Source: Kalaharituber pfeilii
Taxonomy: Eukaryota > Ascomycota > Pezizomycetes > Pezizales > Pezizaceae
Direction of reading: 5' to 3'
NCBI GenBank assembly: GCA_015179045.1
Contig: WHUZ01000059.1
Coordinates: forward strand, 310,001-374,000
Length of the DNA stretch: 64,000 nt
In this document: positions 11,582-22,200 of the stretch, one piece after another
Numbering within the stretch: the first letter of the stretch is position 1
Layout of the letters: every line of letters begins with the position of its first letter
Program-made: the position numbers and the translations under genes
The notes under the pieces: generated by a model
What the model was told of the DNA's origin: nothing
Database searches by the model: none
Seen by the model: the letters and a program-made list of their open reading frames with translations, nothing else

Positions 11582-14251
11582 ATGTCGGAAGAAATAGTAC
11601 AGGGAATGGAATTCCTAGGACCAGTAGGAGATGGATGGATGGGGGAGGTTTATATAATGGACAGAAACGAGGTATGGTGTGTGGATGAGATCCACACATG
11701 GGAAAGGAAGGATTGGTGGTTAGCAAGGGTAGGGGAGGCGGGGGATGTAATTACGGTGGCAGAAAGGGTACGAAGAGCATGGAGAAAGGGCGGGGAGTAT
11801 GATGGGCAGCTCGATATGATCGAGCAGTTGAGAAAGGATGCTATTGCAGTAGCGCAAAGAAGGGGGGTACCGGAAGTGATGCAGGTAAAAACTAGAAGTT
11901 TGACCGGGATTGGAGAAGTAGCAGCAGTAGTCAGACACTGGAGTGCAGATGCAGCGATGTTTAGAAGGTATGAGGAGGGGAAGGATGGGATTGTGATCGA
12001 GAAGGAGGAAGTAGTCCTAGAAAATGCTACCAGAGAATGTATTACGGTGAAGAAGGGACCTATAGTGGTTTTCAAGAAACAACAGGTCACCCCAAGAACA
12101 ACGAGAGTGATGATGAGCTGGGGGAGGAGGGAAGAGGTAGAAAGAGAAAGGAGTGCCTCACCATGTGAGGGGAGGAGCAGAAGGAGCCAGGGGAGGAGGA
12201 GGAAGATCGAGGAGATTGGAGACTTACAACCAGACTTTGAGCCGATAGCCCCAATCTTGCCGATAATGCAGGAAGAGAGAGAAGAGATGGAAAGAGGGAA
12301 GGAGAAGGGGGAGACTGAGGGAGGAGCGGACGAAGAGATGGAGGAGGGCGGAGAGGAGGGAGGAGAGGAGGAGGAGAACGAAGAGCAAAGTGAGGAGGAG
12401 GAGCAGGGGCAGGGGCTAGGTAAGGAGGGAAAGACAGTATTAGCACTAGTGCATGCGGTGCAAGTACTGGACAAGAAGAGGGAAGTACTGAAAGAAAAGG
12501 GGAAGAAGGGAGAGGCGAAGGCAGTGGAGGCAGCGTGGCAGCAGGTAGCGGCCATTTTGGGAACGACTATATTCGAGGGAGGATGGAAGGAGTTGAGAAA
12601 GAAAATGGAGGAGGGGGAGGTGTTGGAGTATACGAGAAAGTGGGAGATAACAGAGAAGGAGGTGAAGAGGTGGAAGGAGGAGGCAAGAGAGGCATGGAGG
12701 CAGAAGAGAAGGGCAAAGGAAACGGAGATGGAGGAAAGAATGACAGAGTTGGAGGGGATGGTGAGAGAGATGCATGTAGCAATGGGGCTGGCCTCAGGGA
12801 AGGAGGAGAGGAGGCTAGAAAAAGAAAAGAAGAAGAGAGAGGAGGAAAAGGCAGAAGAGGAGAAGAGGAGGAAGAGAGAAGCAGAAATCCGGGAGATCCG
12901 GAAGTGGCAGGAAGAGACGGAAAAGAAGAAGAAGAGGGAGGAGGAGAGGCGCAAGAAAGCGGAAGAGGAAAGCCAGAGGAAGATCACAGAAGAAAGGAGG
13001 GCAACGGTGAAGAGGGCGGAGGTATTGAAGGAGGTAGCGCAGGTGATGGAGACACCCGGGAGCTCACAAGCAGAGGTGGCAGCTCTAGAGGAGAAAGAGA
13101 AGAAGTTGAAGGAGGAGGCAGAGAGGGCAGCAATGGAGGCGGAAAAGAGGATTGAAGGGGAGAACTGGACGATAGTGAGGGGGAGGAAGTTGTGGAAGAG
13201 AACTTTAAGGACAGTGCATAAGGCGGCAGTACCATTCGGAAAGGAGGGGGTGGAGGAGAGAAATGTTTTGATAAAGAGGTGTGAGTCACTGTGGGAGGGA
13301 ACAGCGAAGGAGGAGGGTGAGAGAGGGTGGAGAGTGGCACGAGTGGAGAGGAACCCGGCAGCTTCCAAGTTTGAGAGGACTTGGTTCTTGATAGACATCG
13401 GAGAGAAGGAGAGCCAGAAGGAAGTGATGGAGAAGTTTGGGGCATGGATGTGCCTGATCTTTGGGGAGGATCTCGTGAGAGTAGAGGTCCACAACAAGGA
13501 TGCAGTCCCGCTGGTAATGAAGGGAGCTGACTATGAGGAGGGAAGGGAAGATATAGAGGTGATGAGGAAGAAGTTGAAAGAGGAAAACCCGGACGTCAAG
13601 TTCGGGTCCAGACCACCAGTGCGCTTCGGTGTAGTACCACCCATGGGGAAACCGCGAGTTTCGCAGCTCAAGTTTGAGGTGGTGGATGCGGATGAGGCAG
13701 TGAGGGTGTTGAAGAAAGGTTTGGTGTGGAGGGGGCAGAAGAGAGTGGTAGAAAGATATAAGCCAGGGGGGCACACGCAGGCGGAGGGGCGGGTGAGTTA
13801 CGCCAGCATGGCGGCAACGGCGGGGGTAGGAGGGCAGCAGCAGCAGCAGCAGATGGGGAAGGGAGGGGTGGGGTATAACGGGTACTCAGGGGGACAGGTC
13901 ATTCCTCCGGGAATAAGTTTCGGACCGCTGGGTGCAGGTCAGCAAGTGCAGGTAATAGGGACGCAGTTGGGCAGCCAGGGAAGCCAGGGGACGAATTGCT
14001 TTAAGTGCGGAAAGAAGGGGCATCTGGCGCGGGAATGCAGGTTCCAGAAGGGCCAGATGGCATGTTATGCATGTGGCAAGTGGGGCCATATCGCAAGAAT
14101 CTGTCCAGAGCGACCAAAAACCGGTTACTCCAAATCAGAGTCAGAAGAGGGAGAGAGTGGAGGAGACTCCAATGAAGGAGAAGCAGGAGGAGCCAAGCAA
14201 GGCGGCAAAGGTGGTAGAGGTGAAGGGGAAGGAGAAAGCGGTGGAGACTGA
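11582..14251 (+). CDS. LINE-B ORF1 protein with two zinc knuckles
   Basis: An 889-aa nucleic-acid-binding protein of the LINE, intact. Residues about 190-300 and 330-540 are extremely Glu/Lys/Arg-rich and likely form long coiled coils for self-assembly. Residues about 590-750 form a folded, probably RRM-like region, followed by a Gly/Gln linker with six consecutive Gln. Two CCHC knuckles lie near residues 805-850, CFKCGKKGHLAREC and CYACGKWGHIARIC (both C-x2-C-x4-H-x4-C). Such proteins bind the element RNA and escort it to the target site. The start ATG follows a leader without nearby competing long frames; the 3' end overlaps the ORF2 frame by about 185 nt. It is the only intact long LINE frame in the window. 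Confidence 0.85.
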   Translation: MSEEIVQGMEFLGPVGDGWMGEVYIMDRNEVWCVDEIHTWERKDWWLARVGEAGDVITVAERVRRAWRKGGEYDGQLDMIEQLRKDAIAVAQRRGVPEVMQVKTRSLTGIGEVAAVVRHWSADAAMFRRYEEGKDGIVIEKEEVVLENATRECITVKKGPIVVFKKQQVTPRTTRVMMSWGRREEVERERSASPCEGRSRRSQGRRRKIEEIGDLQPDFEPIAPILPIMQEEREEMERGKEKGETEGGADEEMEEGGEEGGEEEENEEQSEEEEQGQGLGKEGKTVLALVHAVQVLDKKREVLKEKGKKGEAKAVEAAWQQVAAILGTTIFEGGWKELRKKMEEGEVLEYTRKWEITEKEVKRWKEEAREAWRQKRRAKETEMEERMTELEGMVREMHVAMGLASGKEERRLEKEKKKREEEKAEEEKRRKREAEIREIRKWQEETEKKKKREEERRKKAEEESQRKITEERRATVKRAEVLKEVAQVMETPGSSQAEVAALEEKEKKLKEEAERAAMEAEKRIEGENWTIVRGRKLWKRTLRTVHKAAVPFGKEGVEERNVLIKRCESLWEGTAKEEGERGWRVARVERNPAASKFERTWFLIDIGEKESQKEVMEKFGAWMCLIFGEDLVRVEVHNKDAVPLVMKGADYEEGREDIEVMRKKLKEENPDVKFGSRPPVRFGVVPPMGKPRVSQLKFEVVDADEAVRVLKKGLVWRGQKRVVERYKPGGHTQAEGRVSYASMAATAGVGGQQQQQQMGKGGVGYNGYSGGQVIPPGISFGPLGAGQQVQVIGTQLGSQGSQGTNCFKCGKKGHLARECRFQKGQMACYACGKWGHIARICPERPKTGYSKSESEEGESGGDSNEGEAGGAKQGGKGGRGEGEGESGGD

Positions 14252-17200
14252 GAAGAAGGCTGGAGTAAAGTTCTCGGGAGTTCTGTCGAAAGACTGGGAC
14301 GAGAAGAAGAAGCTGCTGGAGCTAGGGGGCTTCCTCAAGGCAAGAAAAGGAGGAGAGAGGATGGAGATCGATGAGAGAAGCGATATGGAGGGGTCGAGGC
14401 ACCGACCGCGAGTAGTGCTAGGGGATTTGTTTGGAGATATGGACCTGCCAGAAGAATGGATGGGAGGCAGAGAGCAGCGGGGTACCAAGAGCCTTATGGT
14501 GAAGGTGGGGTACCTAAACGTCGGGGGGTCGTCAGTGGTAGGACATGTATGGAGAGAGAATATCTTTAAGGAGGGGTGGGACCTGGGCTTCGAGGCAGAA
14601 GTGTGGAAGAGGAGGGAGGAAGGGGGGTGGAAGACAGGGTCACATCCAGGGCTGAGGAGGCGGGGGGAGGTGGGGGAGGAGACGAGGATTGTTGGGTGGG
14701 GAAGAGGAGAAGGGAAGGGGGAGAAGCGGGGGGGGGCGAATCTGGTATGGGGCAGAGTGGGAGAGGTCACAGTGGGGGGGGTGTATGTGGAGGGGGATTG
14801 GAGGGAGGAGGAGTTTCGAGGATGGCTGGAGGAGGTGGTGGGAGTAGAAGGGAAGTGCGTACTCATGGGGGACTGGAACGCACACAGCCCGATGTGGGGT
14901 CTGGAAGGGATAGGAGAGAACGGGAGAGGGAAGATTCTGAGAGAAATGATGGAGGGGGCAGGTTTTCGACTGGAGGGAGAGAGAGTGGGGACTTGGAGAA
15001 GAGAGATAGAGGGGGTGGTAAGAGAGTCGAGAATAGATTTGGTATGGGTGAGGGGGGTAGAGGTGAGAGGAGTAGAGCTGTGGGACATGGGGTCGGACCA
15101 TTCGGCGATAGTGGTGAGCCTGGAAGCGGAAGGGAGAGAGCGAGAGGAGCAACGAGTCGTCCGAATAGATTGGGACAGGGTGGAAGAGGAGGTGGAGGGG
15201 TGGGGTGGGAAGTGGGGGAGGAGGAGAAGAAGGAGTGGCTAGAGAGGGTGGGGGAGGGGACGGCATATGAGAGGTTGAAAAGGTGGAAGAAGACACTCGA
15301 GAAGGAGGTGAGAATTGGGGGAGAAGTAAGAGATGGTGGACGGAGGAGATTGAAGAGATGAGAAAAGAGGTCAACAGGCTAGCGAGAGGCGGAGTAGGCG
15401 CAAGGGCAAGGTTGACGGACAGTGAGAGGGTGAGAGGGTGGAAGGCGGCGGTGCAGAAGTTGAAGTGGAAGATCCGGGAGGAGAAGAAGAAGTGTTGGAG
15501 AGATTTTGTGGAAGAGGAGGGGTTCAGCGACCCATGGAGAGTGGTGAGGGTGGCGAAGGACCCGTTCGGAGGGAAGGAGAAGATGGGGGTTTTAGCGGAT
15601 GAGGAGGGGAGGGACCTGGAGGGGACAGGGAGAAGGTGGAGGCCTTGGTAAGGAGGAACTTCTCCTGGAGGGAGGAAGAGGAGGGGATGGAAGGGAGAGA
15701 GGAGCCGCAGGTGGAGGAAATCGGGGAGGAGGAGAGAAGGAAAGTAGAGGAAGAGGTGAGGGCGGCAATCAGGGGGACCAAGAACAACTCAGCTCCGGGA
15801 CCGGATGGAATCGGATACCGTTTGATCAAGGAAGCCCTGAAGACACCAATTGGGGACGAGGTGGTGAGAGAGATCGCCGAAAACTGGATGCGCAACCGGA
15901 CTCCGGCGGAGTGGAGAGAAATGCGGGTGGTCATGATTCCGAAGCCAGGCAAGGATATTAAGACCACGAAAGCGTGGAGGCCAATCAACCTGATCAACTG
16001 TATCGGGAAGGTCGGGGAGAAGATAATGGCCAGTAGGCTTCAGAAGGAGGACCGCCTCTTCCACAGGTTGCAGCTTGGAGCCCGGAAAGGAAGGAATGCG
16101 ATCCAGGCGATGACGAGGGCAGTGACCAAGGTGCAGAGGTGTCTGCACAGGGGGGGGAGAGCAGCGTGGGTGACAGCGGATGTTAAAGGAGGCTTTAACA
16201 TCGTGAGGAGGGAGGTGGTGATGAGGAGGATAGAAGAGAGGGGGAATGAGGAGGTGAAGAGGAAGCGGAAGTGGATGGAGGAATTTATGGGGGGGAGGGA
16301 ATTTGAGGTGTGGTGGGACGGCAAGGAGAGGGGGAGGGGCAGGTCGAATGTGGGGGTCCCACAGGGATCGCCGCTCTCGCCTGTTGTTTTCCTGATCTTC
16401 ATGGCAACCCACCATAGAAAAAGATGGAGAGGAGGTTGAGGGGGGTGGCAACCGGGGCGGAGGTGGAGGTTCCATCGTATGTTGATGACCTGGCGGCAAC
16501 AATCCTGGACTGGCATGGCTATTGGGATATGGCGCGGCTCAGGGAGAAGGTGAAGATGGTGATGGTGGAGGTGGCAGAAGAGGATCAAATCCCACTAGAA
16601 GAGTCGAAGTGGGAGATGATAACTTTTCGGAGTGGGGAAAAGGTGGAAGAAGGAGGGGGAGATGCTGAAGTGGCTGGGAGTCATTTTCGATGAGAAGCTG
16701 ACCTTCAGGGCGCATTGGCGAAATAGGCTGAGCAGGGCAAGGAGGCTGGCGGGGGCACTCTCGGGACTGGGCAACCGGGATTGGGGGATGTCACCACGGA
16801 GCTGGCGGCAGGCGTACACAGGGATGGTGAGGGCGGTGGCGATGTGGGGGAGTGAGATCGGGTGGAGAGGCCAGAAGGAGTGGAAGAAGGAGATGGAGCG
16901 AGTACAGCTGCAGGTTTTGAAGAGAGCAGCTGGAGGGGGGAGAGGTGCCGGGGTGGAAGGGGTGAATGCGGTATGCGGAGTGGAAGACGTGGAGACGGTC
17001 CTGGATGGCGCGCAAGCGAGAGCGATCGTCCGGGAGGTGGAGGCGCCGTCAGAGCTAGCGGAGCTCTGCACGGGTGACTTCGGGATGGGGAGTGAGGAGA
17101 GAGAAGAGGAGGCGAGAAATTGGAGAGACTGGGGGATGCAGTGGGCACTGGGGAAAGAAGACGGGTACGAGGCAGTGCTAGACCGCTGGCAGGGCCAGTG

Positions 17201-18097
17201 GGCAAGATTCGCCGGGGAGGAAGAAGAGATCTCGTGGGGAGGAGAATGCGAGAAGGTGGAAGTAGAGTTTGCAGAGGCTGGGGCGAAAGACGGGAGGGAG
17301 AGAGGAGTGGGAGACCTCGATTGAGGAGGCCGGAAGAGGGAGAGCGGTTCTCTTCTCGGATGGTAGTAAGGTCGGGGACAGCAAGGTGGGGGCGGGGTGT
17401 GGGGGAGATCAGCGGTGGTGGCAGAGGTAGTAGGGAGAACGGCGACGGTTTTTGACGGGGAGGTGAGGGGGGTGAGAAGGGCGCTGGAGGGTGTACCGGA
17501 GGAGGTACCGGTCCTGGTTTGCTTAGACTCTGAAGCTGCTGTCATGGCGATTCAGAAGGCAGGCAAGGAGGGAAAGGGAAAGACGGAGGATGTGAGAAGG
17601 GTGGTGAATGCAGTGGCGAGAAGAAAGAGGAAGGGGGGGATGCGAAACTGTTGTGGGTAAAAGCTCACATCGGAATCGCAGGCAATGAGAAGGCGGATGA
17701 GTGGGCGAAGAAGGGGACGGTGATGCAGGGGAAGGAGGTGGCCACCGGAAGTGGGGTGCGCCAGAGGGTGAAGGCGTGGAGGAAGGAGAAGAGAGAAGTG
17801 GAGGAGGAAAAGGTCATGGAGTGGAATAGGATAGCAGTATCCAATTTCACTGCCTTGCGCCTGGAGAGAGGGAGGTGTGCAGTGTGGTTGAAGAGGATAG
17901 GGGCGGCTGAGTCGGATAAGTGCAGGTGCGGGGAGGTGCAAACCGGGGAGTACCTCGCTTTCCGATGCAGAAACCAGAAGAACCGTCCAGAAGGCTTTGA
18001 GAGGTGGGGCGACATGGAAAAGAATTGGAAGAGAAAGGCGGAGAATGGGGAGGAGTATGACGTTTTGGAGAATTTCTTCGCTGGGGTCAAGTTCTAG
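14067..18097 (+). pseudogene. LINE-B ORF2: endonuclease, RT, RNase H (frameshifted)
   Basis: APE-type endonuclease at about 14500-15130 (LNVGG, MGDWNAHSPMW, GSDHSAI with catalytic Asp, Asn and His). RT at about 15780-16500 with APGPDG, PKPGKD, RPINLINC, TADVKGGFN, GVPQGSPLSP and YVDD at the catalytic site. RNase H at about 17340-17720 (FSDGSK region, LDSEAAV, WVKAHIGIAGNEKAD). C-terminal knuckle at about 17920-17970 with Tyr in place of the His kept in the other B copies. The reading is split over at least six frames (breaks near 15250-15300, 15640, 16430, 16660, 17320 and 17650), mostly inside G-rich runs and with few in-frame stops. Either the copy is recently dead or the breaks are homopolymer errors. 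Confidence 0.8.
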
Positions 18098-18339
18098 AAG
18101 GTAGGAGAATGCGGGGTCAAGTTCTAGAAGCTAGGAGAGCGGGGGCGACGGCGCGTGGGGGCCATGTACGTAGAGAGTTAGTTTAGCCTGTCTCCGGGCT
18201 ATGAGGGCTTGCCCAGGGACCCTGCCATGGCCACGTGCTACAAGCGGGGTTATGTGAAAAAAAAAAAAAAAAAAAAAAAAAAAGTACTCCGGTACATGCG
18301 AGGTCGCCACCCTTGAAAACTCTGCATATTAGCGCACGC

Positions 18340-18561
18340 CACTGGTGATCCGCTTACCGTACAAGGAACTACCTGTCCGGAGTCATCCCGTTGGAATGGG
18401 CGGGGCAGTAAAGCCCATGGCATTCCATACTTAGCGACATACCTGTGATCATTTTTAGTTCATATCTTCTTCATCGTTAATTTCTCTTCTTCATATAACT
18501 AAACATCGCCATAGCCCCTAAGGCGGCACGCGATTAATGATATGAAAAAAAAAAAAAAAAA
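18340..18561 (+). mobile_element. LINE family A, 3' end
   Basis: Contains the ORF2 terminal motif LEWAG followed by stop near 18390-18412, 3' UTR, the hairpin ATCGC...GCGAT and TAATGATAT plus about 18 A. The 5' boundary is approximate and no target duplication was found. Confidence 0.7.
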
Positions 18562-18649
18562 AATCAGTCTCTTCCTGAAATGCGAGTCAAGCTTTAGTTC
18601 CCAGTCCACAAGGTCTATAGGACTACATGGAAAACCATGCATCCAAGGG

Positions 18650-18830
18650 TAAGGACTAAGGAAAATAGACAAGGACCAGAACCTGGTGGAGATACTCGAA
18701 TGGGCGGGGAAGGAGTGAAGACATTTTCATTGCTAACTTGATTCATGTTTACTTTTAATGTACTGTTAAACATCGCCATAGCCCATAGGGCGGCATGCGA
18801 TTAATGAAATAAAAAAAAAAAAAAAAAAAA
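18650..18830 (+). mobile_element. LINE family A, 181-bp 3' end
   Basis: Starts within the last codons of ORF2 (ILEWAG), then 3' UTR, the ATCGC...GCGAT hairpin and 20 A. Flanked by a perfect 12-bp duplication TGCATCCAAGGG at 18638-18649 and 18831-18842. Confidence 0.9.
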
Positions 18831-18842
18831 TGCATCCAAGGG

Positions 18843-19281
18843 CCAGCGTGAGGAGGATTTGCGTGTGGATCTGCATAACCTCCATTAGGTAAGTCACTTG
18901 AATGGTACATACACACATGAAGTACACACAAGGTTACGGTGCGTATTGAACTCCATGTGTTTTGTGAGTGGCATTTACTCCCGTATACATATGTTACCTC
19001 CTAGTACATATGGTAGTAATCATGTACTCGTTGATATAACTACGCAATAGTACAACTACCCCATTGTAAAAAACACCATACGAAAAATAGCCTTTGTATT
19101 ATATTATAAAAACACGAATCTACTCCGATATTAAAAACATATATTCGGCTGCAAGAGTACAATATTCTCAGGGTACATGCATTATGGTCAAAACAAGGTC
19201 ATCAATTACCTTTCCACCTGTGATCTTCATAATTACCTAGAATCAGACGTATACCTCACACTAAAACCTCCTATCCCTGCT
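18843..19281. other. Intergenic, 3' flank of the NACHT gene
   Basis: AT-rich, no ORF of note. Confidence 0.5.
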
Positions 19282-22200
19282 CTATTTATTATTGGACGGT
19301 TGTACAATACCCTTGTGCTCATTTTTCGCTTCTAATGACAGTGGGAACTGGCCATCAAAGCCCCTCGAGCTGACATCCTTGTGTTCAAGAAGTAACCGCA
19401 CAACAGCCTCGTGCCCGCCTTCAGCCGCCAGTGACAGTGCAGTCTTACCATCCCTGTTCATCCCAACGACAAGAAGCACCCGCACAACACCCTCATGCCC
19501 GCGTTCAGCTGCCAACTTCAGTGGGGTATCACCAAGAACGTGGTTCGAGTTGACATTGATATTCTTGCACTTAACAAGCAGCCGCACAACCGCCTCGTGC
19601 CCACCTTCAGCTGCTAATAACAGTGGGGTCTTGTTGTAATTGTCCCTCACGTTGACATCGACATCCTTGCGCTCAAGAAGCAGCCGCACAACAGCCTCAT
19701 GCCCACGTTCAGCCGCCAATGCAAGTGGGGTCCTGGCAAGGTATGTCGGGTAGACACTGATATTCTTGCACTTAAGAAGAAGCCGCACAACAGCGTCGTG
19801 CCCACTTCAGCTGCCAATGACAGTGGAGTCTTGCCAGAATTGTTCCTCGAATTGATATCGACATCCTTGCACTTGAGAAGCAGCCGCACAATAGCCTCGT
19901 GGCCGCCTTCAGCTGCCAATGACAGTGGAGTGTGGCCAGAATTGTTCTCCGAGTCGATATCGACATCCTTGCGCTCAAGAAGCAGCCGCACAACAGCCTC
20001 ATGCCCACATTCAGCTGCCAATGACAATGGTGTCCGGCCAGAATCGTCCTTCGAGTTGACATCGACATCCTGGCGCTCAAGAAGGAGCCGCACAATAGCC
20101 TCGCAGCCACTTTTCGATGCCCATGACAGTGCCGTCCGGCCAGAAGTGCGGACGGTAAGATCAACATCACGTCGGAGAATTACCTTGACAAGTTCAAGGT
20201 GCCAAGCTCACACGCGATTGACAGTGGAACTCCTAAATCCATGGGACGGATGTCTAGAATTACTTCAAAGGCTTTCGCATAGCCGCGCACAGTTGCTATC
20301 ATAGAGGGATTAGTGTCGTAATGAAACTACCTTTGCGGCCGACAAACGTGTAGTTGCTATAATCAGTAAATTCCTCGGGAAGCTCGAAGACTGAGCCGTT
20401 ATGAAGGATCATTGAACTGCGGTCCCCGCCGCTTTTCCTGCTAAAAATTTTTCTCTCAATTAGTCCATAACAGTTTGATTTTGGTTTTCCACTGCCATGT
20501 AAAGGGCGCTCATAAGCGTCTACGGCTGGAATGAAACTCGGGTATCCTTTGGGAGCCGCCAAGGTAGATGTTCTTCTGGAAGCTGGAGATGGAAACAGAG
20601 GTCCATGAGGTTGCTTTCCCACTTTTCATCGATTCCGAGCAAAGCGACAACGTCCTCACAGTGGGCAAGCCAATGTGAGGCAAAGTATGAAAGCAACACA
20701 TACTCGCAGTCCGTTGTTGTATATGTTTTCTTGGATGCTAGATATATCTGTCGTGTAAGATGAGCATTTGATGAAGACTTTTGAGGTCGGTTTGCCACGA
20801 GCTGAGAGATTCGGCTACCCGTCGTATTAAAGCTCCCTTGCTTAAGCATCACTGGTACCCACTGAATAGGGCAATTGGGCAGTGGTTTGCACACAACTGT
20901 CTTCTGATTCGTTCGACTTGGAGACTTATCAGATACAGCCTGACCGAACTCCGGAAATTTTAGGTAGATAATGGAGATCTGCGCTAGATAGGTATTAACA
21001 AGTTTTAGATTCAGATAAAACATTTGATAGGATGTTGATAGCATGTTTGAAGACTGCAAGAACTTGCAGACAGAAGAATGGGCGAACTGAATTGTGTCGT
21101 CGTCATTCACAACTATCATATTGGCGCAATTTTCCAGAACTTTGAAACTGTCTGTGGGATACTTCTTGCGCACGTCATCCCATGTGGTGTCCTCTGGCTC
21201 TATTGCCGTTGCTTCCGCCATCTCGTACACTGTCAATGGGCGTTTAGCACCAGCAACCCACTGGAATACCTTGATAGCGACTCCTGGATCACGAGTTCGT
21301 ATCTTTTCAAGGATTCGAGCATAAGTTTCGTCTAGACCCTTTGGTAATGATTTCAACGCCTTGCGAATGGCATTGTCATTATTCCTTGAGCAGATGTCGT
21401 CAATTTGGAAGAAAATCCAGAGGAACCTATAGTAAGAACTCATGTAAGGGTCAAAGACATGCACCTAGTCGTTGGTGAATGCAATTTACCTACATTCCTT
21501 GTGCGCCTCTTAGGAGAGAGGTTGTTATTTCTTGCCTCATTGAATTATCATGAAGTGCAAGTCTTCCCTGCCGAATCCGTTTGTCGATTTCTTCCACAAT
21601 ATAGTTTTCAATTTCCGGACGAGTTAACTTAGGTGATGATAAAGAAATCTCAATAAGTGATGAGCTTGAGTTGTCTAGTGCAAGAAGTCTCGATATCGGG
21701 ATTTCAGGTCTGCAGGAAAGAAATAGTTTTCTGCTGTAGTCCTGTGCTTGCCCACGTCCACTCACTGAAATTGAACTACTAGCAGGTCTCGAGGTGACTA
21801 GTTTTTGAAGGTATTCAATGATCTGGCATTGATCTTCCTGCTCACATTCATCAATGCCGTCTATGCATATATAAAAGAGGGATGGAAGAGAGGCTGCTAG
21901 CTGCAGTAGGTCAAACCATTTATCATTGCTTGGGGAGCCTCGATATGCTAAATGTCCTTTACAGAATTTCGGCAACTCCTTTTCAACCTCTGGTGGAATT
22001 TTATGAATAAATGTGCGGAGAATTTGCTTTACCAAACTCTGTAAGAGTGTGTGAGCCTTCAATGACTGAGGTAGATGAAAGTCACAAAAGAAGTAGCCGA
22101 TGAAGGTGCTATGGCTATTTTGCAACAATGGTCCAGAAAACAAGTGGTCGATGACTGCTGTTGTGAGGATTGTTGTACCAGCTCCAGCTAAATATTCCAG

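Larger units (their letters stand above)
11400..18283 (+). mobile_element. LINE family B, nearly full-length (Tad1-like)
   Basis: A 5' leader of uncertain start, ORF1 (11582-14251), ORF2 with endonuclease, reverse transcriptase, RNase H and a terminal knuckle (14067-18097, frameshifted), a short 3' UTR with the hairpin CCCTG...CGGGG, and a 27-nt poly(A) at 18257-18283. Domain order matches the fungal Tad1 clade of non-LTR retrotransposons. The sense strand is extremely purine-rich throughout the coding region. No target duplication could be found next to GTACTCCGG after the poly(A), so the true 5' end is unknown. Confidence 0.85.

Noticed and set aside
11650..13497. 615-aa open frame on the minus strand
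   Set aside because: Antisense of the purine-rich LINE-B ORF1. It is Ser/Phe/Leu/Pro low-complexity, a composition artefact.
14141..15088. Long Ser/Pro-rich minus-strand ORFs across 14.1-17.5 kb
   Set aside because: Same artefact opposite the LINE-B ORF2. The plus strand has recognisable endonuclease and RT motifs.
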